Part shown: one piece after another, positions 17,400 to 26,433 of the stretch | Layout: each line of letters opens with the position of its first letter | Numbering within the stretch: position 1 is the first letter of the stretch | Assembly: GCF_014645835.1 (NCBI RefSeq) | Contig: NZ_BMMM01000005.1 | Location: 303,733 to 367,732 of the forward strand | Length of the DNA stretch: 64,000 nt | DNA from: Streptomyces albiflavescens | GTDB lineage: Bacteria > Actinomycetota > Actinomycetes > Streptomycetales > Streptomycetaceae | Direction: 5' to 3' | Made by a program: the position numbers and the translations under genes | Notes under the pieces: model-generated | Told to the model about the DNA's origin: nothing | Databases searched by the model: none | What the model saw: the letters and a program-made list of their open reading frames with translations, nothing else

Positions 17400-17846
17400 A
17401 TGAGTGACCAACTGCTGGCTGAGGCGCACCAGTTCCTGGACTGGGCGCGGGAGCAGGGCGCCGATCTGGACGGCACCGACGAAAGCGTCTGGTTCGTCCA
17501 GGGTGTGCTCGAATCGATGGCCGAGGACACAGGCGAGGAACCGTCACTGCGGGTAGTCAAGTGCCTGGCCTACTCCGTCTACCTGGCCGAGCTGCTCGCC
17601 GACACCTGCCACGATGTTCGGCGCGTCATCGACGGAGAGGGCATGAACCTGCGCACGGTCTTCGCCATCCATGCGGGCGGGTCCACGCAGTTCCCGCTGT
17701 CCTGGGTGCGGAGTTGCATCAACGATCCGCAGGCCGACAACATCGCCTTCAAGTTTGCCGGGGCACTCAGGGACTTCGGTGAGGAAGAACGCGCAGCGGA
17801 CATGTACGCGCAGGCGAAGACCTACAGCGAGTACAGCACCTCCTGA
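17400..17846 (+). CDS. Hypothetical protein
   Basis: A 148-residue, mostly helical, acidic soluble protein. It starts MSDQLLAEAHQFLDWAREQG, has a central helix pair LRVVKCLAYSVYLAELLADT and ends LRDFGEEERAADMYAQAKTY. No motif or family was recognised. The start ATG lacks a ribosome site, but TATAGC lies eight bases before it, so a leaderless transcript is possible. Composition and codon use look normal for the host. Confidence 0.7.
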   Translation: MSDQLLAEAHQFLDWAREQGADLDGTDESVWFVQGVLESMAEDTGEEPSLRVVKCLAYSVYLAELLADTCHDVRRVIDGEGMNLRTVFAIHAGGSTQFPLSWVRSCINDPQADNIAFKFAGALRDFGEEERAADMYAQAKTYSEYSTS

Positions 17847-17894
17847 ACAGGGCTACAGCGGCCGCACCTGGCAAGGTCTGCTGACGGTTCCCCC

Positions 17895-18835
17895 TCAGGG
17901 GTTCGGTGGCTCCTCCGGCCGCTTGCCGGAGGTGCGAGTGGCCCACCGATTCTTGGCCACCTGCTGGTGCACGGCTTCCGCCTCTGCGTACACCAGGGCA
18001 AGGTCGATCGGCTGGGTCACCTCTCGCTCGGCGTCGGTGATGACGATGCCGGCTTGTTCTTCGATCGCCGCGCACCGCTCGTCCTCGCGGGCGACGACGA
18101 CCGCGCAGTTGTGCAACAACCGAAGCAGGGCGTGGGCGACGGTTGGTTCATGAGCCCCGTAGCGTCGGATGAGCCCGCACATCACGGCGAGGTATTCCGG
18201 AAACCGTCGCCCGGTAATGATCACAGCGGCCCCGCTGTCGTCTCGGACGACATGAAGTCCCAGCGGGCGCCGCGCAAGCGCGCAAAAGATCACAGACAGG
18301 TGATCGATCGCCAGAACCGCGGTGTACGGATCGTTGACCGCCGGAGACAACGCCTGGCACGCGACGTCCACCAGTTGCCGGATTCCGAACCCGGCGTCCT
18401 GTTCCAGGGTGCGCTCGAATCCGAACGGACCCCGGTGTCCAGCACCCGCGAGAACGTCTCGGGGGCAGGAGCGGGATCGCTCCGTGAGTCGCGCCAGATC
18501 CACCCCACCAGCATTCCAGCGACGACGTGTTCGCCGACCCGGTGCCGTAGCCGCAGACACACCGCTTGCTCGGCCGCGGTCTGCAGCAGCAGGTGAGGAC
18601 GCACCGTCTGCACGTACCCGGACCGCTGGGAGACGATCGGCACGGCCCACTCCGGTACTCCAAGGACATCCGCGCCGCCGGCGAATACCCCGTCGCGGAT
18701 CACCCGGACGGTGTTCTGCTCCACCACGCTCGTGATCGCGTCGACTTGGATGGAGTGCACGAGGTGGTCGGCGAAGAACACCAGCAGGCCGAGGCTGACG
18801 AACAGCAGAACGAGCGCGCCGCTCCAGTTGTGACC
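17895..18835 (-). pseudogene. DUF2254 membrane protein, frameshifted and 5'-truncated
   Basis: Two frames together make most of a DUF2254 protein. The 5' part (about 18835-18470) reads VLLFVSLGLLVFFADHLVHS, then PHLLLQTAAEQAVCLRLRHR. The 3' part (about 18470-17895) reads FERTLEQDAGFGIRQLVDVA and CQALSPAVNDPYTAVLAIDH, the family signature. A single frame change near 18450-18480 joins them. The first membrane helices are missing at the border with the next gene at 18836. DUF2254 proteins are multi-pass membrane proteins of unknown role. Confidence 0.75.
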
Positions 18836-19633
18836 TCATCCGGCCCCCATTGCTGCCCGGCCGGGTCCGCCCACCGGCGGCGGTGGCGGGGGTACGCGCG
18901 GGGTGGTCGGGGCGTCGTCATCCAAGTCGCCGCGGACGGCGGCGATGGCGAACGCCACCATGGAGGCCAGGAGGAGCAGCGCGATCGGCCCCCAGATCGC
19001 GGGGATCGCCCACATCGGCCAGCCGTTGGCCGCCTGCGCCCAGAGTGTCAGGATGGCTGCGACGCCCATGCCGACGCCGTGCCATCGCACCACAGTCGCT
19101 GCTTTCGCGTGACGCCCGTTGCCCCGCGCGAAGAGAGTCCACAGCGCGCCGACCAGGCCGGTCAAGCCGAACGAGATGCAGGCGAGCGCGCCGCCGAGCC
19201 GGTCCTCGGGCCACTCCAGGGGACCGAAAGACGTCTGCTGGCGCCGTCCTTCGGCGTCCCGTACCTCGATCACCCGCCCGTGCCAGATCAGGCCGACGAC
19301 CTTGTCTCCCGGCTTCAACTCCGACACCACCGGATCAGTCTGCCGAAACGTCACTTCCCACCGCTTGCCGGAGGGCAGCAGCAACTCCGCCTCCGGCGAC
19401 GCGCTCCGCTCTCCGCGGTGCGTGTCGGCCTTCCGAACGGTGAATTTCTGATTCCACAGGCACCCGGACGCCTTCACCGGGACAGAGGCACACTCCGCCG
19501 CTGCGCGGAACTCCCGCTCCCGCTCCAACGCTCCGCGCATCTCGGAGACCATCGCCACCCCCAGGACCAGAGCCAAGGCAGCGATCAGCAGCCATGCCAC
19601 GCCCCCTATCGCCTTGCGCTCCCCCGACCCCAC
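18836..19633 (-). CDS. Hypothetical membrane protein
   Basis: A 265-residue protein with one N-terminal membrane helix (GGVAWLLIAALALVLGVAMV), a soluble loop of about 110 residues with a conserved-looking beta segment (KRWEVTFRQTDPVVSELKPG, DKVVGLIWHGRVIEV), three further helices and a Pro-rich tail (RVPPPPPPVGGPG). The arrangement resembles DUF3592-like proteins. The GTG at 19633 is the natural start. It touches the DUF2254 remnant. The function is unknown. Confidence 0.7.
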   Translation of the reverse strand: MGSGERKAIGGVAWLLIAALALVLGVAMVSEMRGALEREREFRAAAECASVPVKASGCLWNQKFTVRKADTHRGERSASPEAELLLPSGKRWEVTFRQTDPVVSELKPGDKVVGLIWHGRVIEVRDAEGRRQQTSFGPLEWPEDRLGGALACISFGLTGLVGALWTLFARGNGRHAKAATVVRWHGVGMGVAAILTLWAQAANGWPMWAIPAIWGPIALLLLASMVAFAIAAVRGDLDDDAPTTPRVPPPPPPVGGPGRAAMGAG

Positions 19634-19790
19634 CGTGCCTCCTCATCCGTCCCACAGGCTCCCGCACGCGTATTCCAGCACGCCGGCCCCTGGCCGCCCA
19701 TGCCCGCTACCGGCAGCGCACGACCCACCGCGCTTGCCGGACCAAGGCAATGAGTTTGCCCTTCACCGGACAGCCCTTGGGCGACCGTCC

Positions 19791-19818
19791 GGTGCCCCGG
19801 TCCCGTGACCGGGGCACC
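19791..19818. terminator. 12-bp stem hairpin
   Basis: GGTGCCCCGGTC, loop CCGT, then the exact complement. It lies upstream of the membrane-protein gene and has no T-run, so it could end transcription from either side. Confidence 0.5.
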
Positions 19819-20436
19819 GTCGCCGCGGCGGCCGCTTTCCTTACACCGCGACGATGCCCTCCCTGCCTGACCAGGCGGCCGGAGGGCAGTCCTTGGGGAA
19901 GTGGCTGACCCATGGTGCCGTCATGCCGCTCGATGATGGGAGGGCCCACACTCGCGCATGCACCGGCATCGTGAGATCCGTTTCGCCGAGGCGTCAGCAC
20001 TGCGTAAGAACTCGGCGCGGACGTGCCCTCGGCGGACACCTGGGGGGCCGACAAGCGATCCTTGATCTCGTCACCCGACGACGAGCTCGGATCACGCGGC
20101 GCGGATTTCCCGCTGCTGCCGCACTTCGAGAGGGCATCGCCACGGTGGTTGGCCGTGCAGGTGTGCTGCCTCGTCAGCGTGCAGTCCTTGGGCGGGGTCC
20201 TTGTCCAGCGGTTTCAGCAGAACGGGCGCGAGGTTGTCCGCCCCTTCCCTGGACCTGGCCGGCTGTCGGGTGGCCCTTCCGTTGTGGCGTCCGTCCGCAG
20301 GTCAGGTGCCCTACACGGAATGGACGGATATCGCCCCATCGCCTGCTAGCTGAACCCGGAGGGCAGCAGGGCGACTTGCTGCTTCAGAGATTGAAGCCGC
20401 TGCTACACAATAGGCACTCAGTGGGAAGGGGTGGAC
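19819..20436. other. No supportable gene
   Basis: About 620 bp. Open frames on both strands lack ribosome sites and domains. Confidence 0.45.
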
Positions 20437-20556
20437 GTGTCACGAAGAGGGAAGATCACGATCATCGTGCTGACGGCAGGGATCGCCGTCTTGGTCCTGT
20501 GCGTGCTCTACGGGCCCTACTACTTCATTCGCTGGGCGGACGACCCGGGCGAGTAA
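20437..20556 (+). CDS. Small single-pass membrane protein
   Basis: A 39-residue frame reading SRRGKITIIVLTAGIAVLVL then CVLYGPYYFIRWADDPGE. It has a positively charged start, one clear membrane helix (about residues 6-24) and an aromatic/acidic outer tail. GGAAGG lies seven bases before the GTG at 20437; a GTG two codons upstream is also possible. It is in a stretch otherwise empty of genes. The hydrophobic pattern and ribosome site support translation, while function is unknown. Confidence 0.55.
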   Translation: MSRRGKITIIVLTAGIAVLVLCVLYGPYYFIRWADDPGE

Positions 20557-21247
20557 GGCGCACGAGACGCCGACCGGGCACCCCGCCGGCGTCTCATCTC
20601 GCGATCGAGGCGCCATGGCACTGGACTTCACAGAGCGACCGCGTGCAGAGACCGGCCTCTTGCCCAGCGCGCCCCGAGCTTGCCCTAGATCACCGTTCGG
20701 TCAGGGGCGACGTCGCACCGACGCCTTCCGGATCGCCCCGCTCTCCCCGCCCGAGATGGGCGGCGCTGACGAAAAGGCCATGCGGAAGTCCCGGACACGC
20801 TGGGCCGATTGAGCCCGTGGTTCCCCAACGGCCGCCTGCCGGGGCTCCGCAGCGCGGGCTGCCTCCTGTATTCGCCGCGGCCGGCCACGCCAGGCGGCGC
20901 GCTACGTGCAGCGGTCGGAAGCGAGAAAATCATCCGCGGGTCACAGACACGCCTCCGGCGGGGGGCGCTCACACTCCGGGATGGACGGGGCGCCGTTCGC
21001 GAGTGCCGGCCGGAGCGTGGGGAGTGTCGTGGGCTCCCATCCCGACCGCCTGCGCCCCAGTCGGAGCCGAGCAGTCGCGGCCCAGGGCGTCAAGGTCGTT
21101 CGTACAGTGGCGCGCTCCACCTTGACACGCTGAACCACGCTCGCTCCACGGTGTGTGGACCGAAGGCGGACGGGACGGGAACTGGGTGCGTGGTGGGTTG
21201 CTGGGGAGCCTACGAAGTCCGCCCGAGAGCCGCTGTAGCGTGACGAC
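20557..21247. other. No supportable gene
   Basis: About 690 bp with only composition-driven open frames. It may be decayed sequence. Confidence 0.45.
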
Positions 21248-21454
21248 ATGAATGAACCCCGGATCAAGGTGTACGGCTCAGCCACCGAAATCACCGTTGC
21301 CGCCAACGCGGCCGGACTGAGGGACCTTGCAGAGCGACTCATCGGTCTGGCTGATCCCGAACTCCGGGACGGGTACCACGAGCATCTTGAGGGCGGCATC
21401 AATCTTGAAGACGGATCGATCAGCCTGATCTTGGAACGAAACGAAAAGTTGTAG
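21248..21454 (+). CDS. Imm32-like small protein
   Basis: A 68-residue protein: strands RIKVYGSATEITVAANAAGL, a helix LRDLAERLIGLADPEL, then the paired strands YHEHLEGGINLEDGSISLIL. The pattern (core helix, then H-x-H/HL, then L-E-D/E-G-S-x-x-L) resembles the Imm32 immunity family of polymorphic toxin systems. No toxin gene is next to it. The ATG at 21248 is nine bases after TGACGAC with no clear ribosome site. An alternative is an orphan house-keeping relative of that fold. Confidence 0.55.
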   Translation: MNEPRIKVYGSATEITVAANAAGLRDLAERLIGLADPELRDGYHEHLEGGINLEDGSISLILERNEKL

Positions 21455-21943
21455 GACGTACTCGCGCCCAGGGCATGTTGCGTGCCGCTCACGTGCCCGA
21501 TCCAACGGGGAAACACGGGGAAGACCAGGAGAGCACGGTGTGCCGGCACGAGATCGGCCCCCGACCGGCGGGTCCGGACACCGCCGTGTCGGCCTCGGCC
21601 TGCCCCGCCGCGTACCGAGAGCTCAGCCCTGCAGCCGTCCCTGCAGCCGTCCTTACAGCGCGACCGTGGCCCACCGCTGGCTGTGCCTTGTCCGCATCGC
21701 TTGGCGCAGTTGAGCGACCAGGTCACGCAGCCAGCTGTCCTCGCAGTGGCGGCCAGATTGGCCCACAGGTGTCCGACGGTTTCCCGGGCGACTTTCGCCC
21801 AGTCCAACTTCATCGTGCGGAAGTGGGTCAACAGGAACATCACTTGTGAGGCGTTGGCTGCCTCACCTGAAGAAGCGTGGCGGGTGCCGTGATTTCCGGA
21901 CTTCTCCACGTGTGGGGGGTGGTGGTTCCCCGTGCTGCCGGGT
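21455..21943. other. Decayed stretch
   Basis: Contains a minus frame with LLTHFRTMKLDWAKVARETV that looks protein-like but could not be assigned, and a short tandem GGACGGCTGCAGGGACGGCT-type repeat near 21633. Nothing intact. Confidence 0.35.
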
Positions 21944-22250
21944 CACCCGATCGCCCGCCGGTGCGGGCGCGGGAGGCGGCCAGGCCGTCCACGGTGCGTT
22001 CGAGATTCAAAACCTGTTCGAACTCGACGACGGGGCCAAGGATTTGGAGGAGCATCCGCCGGCTGCGGTGGAGGCGTCGATGCCCTGGTCGAGAACGACC
22101 AGGTCGACGCCGCCCCTCTGAAGGGCCTTGGCGAGTCGACGAGGTTCTCCGGGGAGCGGCCGAGCCCGTCGAGGTCGGTGACCACGATCTGGTCTCCTCA
22201 GGGGTCGACGAGGAGGGCCTTGTCGAGTCCGGCGACTGAACCCCATGATG
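21944..22250 (-). pseudogene. Serine recombinase (resolvase) remnant
   Basis: Three minus frames in series give resolvase catalytic-domain blocks: VVTDLDGLGRSPENLV (the LDRLGRS motif), then LQRGGVDLVVLDQGIDASTA, then ILGPVVEFEQVLNLERTVDG (the E-helix region FER). Two frameshifts separate them. The N-terminal catalytic Ser segment and the DNA-binding end are absent. Such resolvases belong to Tn3-type or integrative elements. Confidence 0.75.
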
Positions 22251-22255
22251 TTTGC

Positions 22256-23545
22256 GTGAACATCCGATCGGACGGGAACGCGCCGCGGATACCCGCCGGG
22301 TTGGTCGCCCTCGGGCTCGGCAGCTTCGGGATCGGCCTGACCGAGTTCGTGATCGCCGGCCTGTTACCCCAGGTGAGCCGCGACCTGGGCGTATCCGAGG
22401 CCGCGGCCGGCTGGCTCATCTCGGGATACGCCCTCAGCGTCGCCATCGGCGCGATCCTGCTGACCGCCGCCACCACCCGCATCCACCGCAAGGCCGTCCT
22501 CGTCGGGTTGGTGGCATTGTTCGTCCTCGGCAACCTGCTGTCCGCCGTCGCACCCACCTACGCCGTGGCGCTGCTCGGCCGCGTCGTCGCCGCCCTGTGC
22601 CACGGCTCCTTCTTCGGCATCGGCTCGCTCGTCGCCCGCCGCATGGTCCCGCCGGAGCGGGCCTCGCGAGCGGTCGCCGTGATGTTCGCCGGGCTGACAG
22701 TCGCCAACGTGCTGGGCGTGCCGTTCGGCGCCCTGATCGGCGAACGCTGGGGCTGGCGCGCCACGTTCTGGGCGATCACCGGGATCGGGGTGCTGGCCCT
22801 GGCCGCCATCGCCATGTGCGTCCCGGCCTGGGCGGGCGCCGTGGACGGGGCCCACCGGGCGGCCGGCCTGCGCCCCCAGCTACGCGCCTTCCGCTCCCGG
22901 CAGGTCTGGCTGACCCTCACCGCCACCGCCCTCAGCTACGGCGGCATGTTCGGAGCGTTCAGCTACATCGCCTACACCTTCACCGAGGTCACCGGCTTCT
23001 CCAGCTCCGACGTCGCCTGGCTGCTCGTCGTCTACGGCAGCGGCCTGGTGATCGGCAACATCGCCGGCGGCCGGGCGGCCGACCGCAACCGCGACCGCAC
23101 GCTGATCGCATCGCTGGCGGGACTCGCCGCCACGCTCACGGCGTTCGGACTGCTGGCCGACGGGCGCGTCACGTCGGTGATCCTGGTCTTCCTGATGGGC
23201 GTCTTCGGATTCGCCGGCGTCCCCGGCATGATCACCCGTGTCACGGACGCCGCCGGCGGCGCACCGCTCGCCGCCAGCGCCAACGTCTCGGCCTCCAACG
23301 TCGGCAACGCCCTGGGCGCCTGGCTCGGCGGCCTCGCGATCAGTGCCGGCCTGGGCTACACCGCGCCGCTCTACGTGGGCGCCACAGTGGTGGCGCTCGG
23401 CCTCGCCGTGATGGCGGTGACCGCGCGCACCGGGCGCGCCGCATCATCTCCGTCGGCCGGCTCGGAGCAGGCGACTGGTCACGCCTGGCCGGACCGGGAA
23501 CGCCAGACAGCACGAGCCGGCAGCCGTCCGGGTCCTCGACGGTGA
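22256..23545 (+). CDS. DHA1-type MFS exporter (Cmx/CmlR-like)
   Basis: A 429-residue transporter with 12 helices. Landmarks are GLVALGLGSFGIGLTEFVIA in helix 1, TTRIHRKAVLVGLVALFVLG after helix 2, GLTVANVLGVPFGALIGERW in helix 5 and ASANVSASNVGNALGAWLGG in helix 11, a set typical for chloramphenicol-resistance-type exporters. The GTG at 22256 is chosen because it directly precedes the conserved start; no ribosome site is present, so leaderless expression is possible. The tail after residue 400 is a variable hydrophilic extension. It lies just downstream of a divergent recombinase remnant. Confidence 0.87.
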   Translation: MNIRSDGNAPRIPAGLVALGLGSFGIGLTEFVIAGLLPQVSRDLGVSEAAAGWLISGYALSVAIGAILLTAATTRIHRKAVLVGLVALFVLGNLLSAVAPTYAVALLGRVVAALCHGSFFGIGSLVARRMVPPERASRAVAVMFAGLTVANVLGVPFGALIGERWGWRATFWAITGIGVLALAAIAMCVPAWAGAVDGAHRAAGLRPQLRAFRSRQVWLTLTATALSYGGMFGAFSYIAYTFTEVTGFSSSDVAWLLVVYGSGLVIGNIAGGRAADRNRDRTLIASLAGLAATLTAFGLLADGRVTSVILVFLMGVFGFAGVPGMITRVTDAAGGAPLAASANVSASNVGNALGAWLGGLAISAGLGYTAPLYVGATVVALGLAVMAVTARTGRAASSPSAGSEQATGHAWPDRERQTARAGSRPGPRR

Positions 23546-23586
23546 CGCCCCCTGAGTGCCCAACCGTGTTCATGCCTGCGCCCCCC

Positions 23587-23925
23587 TCAGAGGGCGACCG
23601 GCGAGGTGTCGTCGCCGAGCAAGAGGTGCACCTGCGTCAGCAGTCGTTCCTCCAGGACCGACGCGAAGATGGCGGCTCGGGTGGCGGCGGGATGGCTGGG
23701 CGGCCAGATCCCGCGGCGGAAAACGCAGCGGCGACCACGGAACAGCACCACCGCGGTGGCGGCGACGACCACGTCGCCGGTGGCGCCGGGCACGGCATCG
23801 CAGGTGAGCGATTCGAGTTTGCCGCCCCGTCGTTCGCACAGATCCTGAACAGCCCGCAGGGCGGGCTGCAGGAATACGTCCGCGTATTCCTCCAGCCCGC
23901 CCCAGGCGGCGTGATCGTCAGTCAC
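23587..23925 (-). CDS. Hypothetical protein
   Basis: A 112-residue protein beginning VTDDHAAWGGLEEYADVFLQ, followed by RAVQDLCERRGGKLESLTCD, a hydrophobic beta-rich stretch VVVAATAVVLFRGRRCVFRR and a terminal helix AAIFASVLEERLLTQVHLLL. No family was recognised. The GTG at 23925 overlaps the stop of the choice-of-anchor remnant as GTGACTGA. The 5' part holds a 19-bp imperfect inverted repeat. An alternative is that the frame is itself the remainder of a larger gene. Confidence 0.5.
   Translation of the reverse strand: MTDDHAAWGGLEEYADVFLQPALRAVQDLCERRGGKLESLTCDAVPGATGDVVVAATAVVLFRGRRCVFRRGIWPPSHPAATRAAIFASVLEERLLTQVHLLLGDDTSPVAL
23860..23901. repeat. 19-bp inverted repeat inside a coding frame
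   Basis: GGCGGGCTGCAGGAATACG and its complement with one mismatch enclose a four-base loop (TCCG). The inner nine bases AGGAATACG are perfect. Confidence 0.8.
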
Positions 23926-24230
23926 CGCAGTTGTGGATCGCAGTGTCCGTGGAGGCCAGGATGACCTCACCGCTGTCGGCGGGAAGGACGAGGTGGACGC
24001 CGTTGGCCTTGAGGCCGGTATCGGCGCCGGTCGAGGGCAGTTGTTCGTTCACCACGAGACGGCCACCTCCGGCGAGCGGGATCTCTGTATTCGGATCACC
24101 CGACACAGTAACCGGAACTCCTGCGACCTTCAGGTGAGCGTGATGCTGCCCATGGCCGTGCCGCACTCGCTGCTGGAGGTCGCGGTGAGCCCGGACACCT
24201 CGATGAGCGGCACACCGGTGTTCTGTCCCG
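23918..24230 (-). pseudogene. Choice-of-anchor P family protein, C-terminal remnant
   Basis: Minus frames read PLIEVSGLTATSSSECGTAM then, after a frame change near 24139, KVAGVPVTVSGDPNTEIPLA, GGGRLVVNEQLPSTGADTGL and VHLVLPADSGEVILASTDTA ending HNCGD. This is the typical end of secreted choice-of-anchor P proteins, which carry the V-N-A-V-H...V-I-A-S-x-x-S-x-I-H-N-C pattern. The front half with its signal peptide is missing. Confidence 0.65.
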
Positions 24231-24400
24231 GGCTCCGCGATCATTGCGGGACAGCCCTTGGTTCGAGGCACATTTCGACACCGGATGTCCCGTGTGACAC
24301 GGCCGCTGGACGAATTGCCACTGGAGTTGGACTGGACAAGGGCCGGTAGAGTAGTGATCTTCGGGCTGCTTGGCTCCCGGAGTCCTAGAGACGACTGCCC

Positions 24401-25354
24401 ATGAATCTCCGCCCCAAGACTGCTGGTTCCGATGCCGCGATACACCACGTATGGCGGCTTCCCGCTGCGGATGCCGTGCGGGGGCACCGAGCCCTTTGGT
24501 GGAGCGTCGGGCCCGCTGGGGAGCTTGCGGTCCTGTTGGTCCACCGGCGGTACCTTGATCACAACCGCTACGTCAAGGGGTGGATCGGGTGGGGGCCGGA
24601 AGTCCCGTTCCCGGGTGAGCTGGTCACCGTCACAGGACAGGAGGAGCGGCGCATCCTGGTGAAGGACATTCGGATTCGGCCCAGTCACTTGGCCCTGCTC
24701 CCGGATTCCCGATTCCTGCTGGTGAGCGGCCGTACGTTCCGGAACGAGACCGAGGGCCCCTGGGCACCCAACGCTGTGGTGTTCTCCCCATCAGGTACAC
24801 CTGAGGCCGAGTTCTGCGTCGGTGATGACATTCCCGCCCTGGTCACCGACGTCCACGGAGGCATCTGGACGGCTTACGGCGATGAGGGCATCTACGGCGG
24901 CCACCCCGAGTCAGGAGCAGGCCTCGCGGGGTGGAACACCCAGGGCCAGACCTCCTGGGCTCCCCAGGGTCGGCTGCCCGACCACCCACTGGAAGGCTGC
25001 ACCGCCGCGACTGAGAACGAACAGGTATGGCTCGTCTGGTACTCCGGCAACGGTAGAGGCGGCACCTTCCTGACACGGATCACTCCGTCCACCGGCGACG
25101 TTGCCAGCTATCCCAGCCCCGTCCCCGGCCCAGACGGATTCGCGGTCCGCGGCAACAGGGCAGTACTCACCCGCCGAGACCACAACAAGCGGTCCGTTGA
25201 GCTCATACGTGCCGAGTTCAACGGCACCACGTGGGCAGTAACCAGCCGCCGTCGGCTGCGGGTACCCGGTCGAGTCGTCATGCGCTGCGGCCAAGGCCGC
25301 GACGGTTCCCTCTGGCTCCGCACGGGCAACACCTGGCTGCGCATAGAAGCATGA
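24401..25354 (+). CDS. Hypothetical beta-propeller-like protein
   Basis: A 317-residue cytoplasmic protein of repeated short beta strands, such as HLALLPDSRFLLVSGRTFRN, NAVVFSPSGTPEAEFCVGDD, LVTDVHGGIWTAYGDEGIYG, GFAVRGNRAVLTRRDHN and MRCGQGRDGSLWLRTGNTWL. Blades with a D-x-x-G-x-x-W pattern suggest a beta-propeller binding protein. No signal peptide or catalytic motif is visible. Similar proteins are frequent in streptomycetes with unknown role. The ATG at 24401 follows a plausible TAGAGT -10 (about 24350). It is a single-gene unit. Confidence 0.75.
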   Translation: MNLRPKTAGSDAAIHHVWRLPAADAVRGHRALWWSVGPAGELAVLLVHRRYLDHNRYVKGWIGWGPEVPFPGELVTVTGQEERRILVKDIRIRPSHLALLPDSRFLLVSGRTFRNETEGPWAPNAVVFSPSGTPEAEFCVGDDIPALVTDVHGGIWTAYGDEGIYGGHPESGAGLAGWNTQGQTSWAPQGRLPDHPLEGCTAATENEQVWLVWYSGNGRGGTFLTRITPSTGDVASYPSPVPGPDGFAVRGNRAVLTRRDHNKRSVELIRAEFNGTTWAVTSRRRLRVPGRVVMRCGQGRDGSLWLRTGNTWLRIEA

Positions 25355-25483
25355 ACACCCCGGCGACACCTCGGGCGATCCAACTGCGATGCCCGTCACA
25401 GCGCACGGCGCTGCGAGCGATGTCCGCCGCCTCCGTGTGGCTATGTGCGTGAGTTGTGGCTCGGGCTCACCTTGTCCGGTCCG

Positions 25484-25951
25484 TTACGGGGCAAAAGGCT
25501 CAGGAAGTAGGTGGGTGCGAAGAGAGTGCACGATCTCATCTACAACCGCAGCGGGCACCTGTTGTTGTTCAGGCTGCCTGAGCAAACCGAAGACACGAGG
25601 GCCTCGCAGTTGCTGGGGAAGGTCGAGCATGCGCGGCATGATGTGGAAGTGCACGTGGGCGAACCCTTCGACCTCGGCGAACTGCGCAACGTAGGTCTTG
25701 ACGCATCCAGTCACGTCACGGAGAGCCCGAGACAACCTCACCTGCCACATTCCCAGCGTCTCGGCCTCCATGTCCGTGAGTTCGTGGATGGCGGTGACAT
25801 GGCGGCGGGGCAGCAGCACCAGCCACCCCGGCAGCGCCGTATCGAAAGCATGGGCTATCCGCCAATGCTGATCCACGACAATGCGCTCGCGTAGCGGCAG
25901 ATCGGCGAGCTTCTCTTCCTGACCGCACGTGTAGCAACTGGGTGTCGTCAT
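25484..25951 (-). CDS. HIT family hydrolase
   Basis: A 155-residue histidine-triad nucleotide hydrolase. It starts MTTPSCYTCGQEEKLADLPL, with a CxxC pair near the N-terminus, and carries the triad FAHVHFHIMPRM (His-x-His-x-His) near residue 107, where the second His is the nucleophile. DTALPGWLVLLPRRHVTAIH is the preceding conserved strand pair. Members hydrolyse nucleoside phosphoramidates or dinucleoside polyphosphates. The ATG at 25951 is chosen by homology. The following DNA upstream is a recombinase-like remnant in the opposite direction. Confidence 0.85.
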   Translation of the reverse strand: MTTPSCYTCGQEEKLADLPLRERIVVDQHWRIAHAFDTALPGWLVLLPRRHVTAIHELTDMEAETLGMWQVRLSRALRDVTGCVKTYVAQFAEVEGFAHVHFHIMPRMLDLPQQLRGPRVFGLLRQPEQQQVPAAVVDEIVHSLRTHLLPEPFAP

Positions 25952-25989
25952 GCCTGGAATCGTACGGCTTTGCGTTGCCCGGTCGTCTG

Positions 25990-26215
25990 CCCCATGCGCC
26001 GGCCGATCCGACCCGGCGCTACCGCCTCGCCGAGATCCGCGACAAGACAACCTGATCGCCCGGATCGCCGACGCCGAACGGGAAGGCAGGATCGGCGAAT
26101 TCGAAGGAATCCGCCTCAGCCTCGCCGGCGCCCAGGAGAAGCACAAGCAACTGGGCACCCGAGGCAGCACGGCGATTGACCGCTCTGGACATCGGCATGC
26201 CTTGCGTTCGGACAA
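25990..26215 (+). pseudogene. C-terminal remnant of a recombinase-associated protein
   Basis: Three plus frames in series read PADPTRRYRLAEIRD, NLIARIADAEREGRIGEFEG with IRLSLAGAQEKHKQL, and AARRLTALDIGMP. This pattern is common at the end of actinomycete site-specific integrase or transposase proteins. Two frameshifts break it. The exact family is uncertain. Confidence 0.5.
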
Positions 26216-26433
26216 ATCGCCACACGAGCCAGCGAAATCACAGCGCCACGGCAGGGTGGACAGAGCTGCTGATCCACGTTGCTGGATCAATACAGAGCCC
26301 GAGGGGTGACCGTCCCCCGCCGACCTCACGCACCTAGTAGGCGACTGGGGGAATCGAGTGACGCGGCAGCGGGCTGTGCCGAGGCCACCCACTGGTGCCC
26401 GCATGCGATCGCGGGGTCGGTGGCCGGCTGCAT

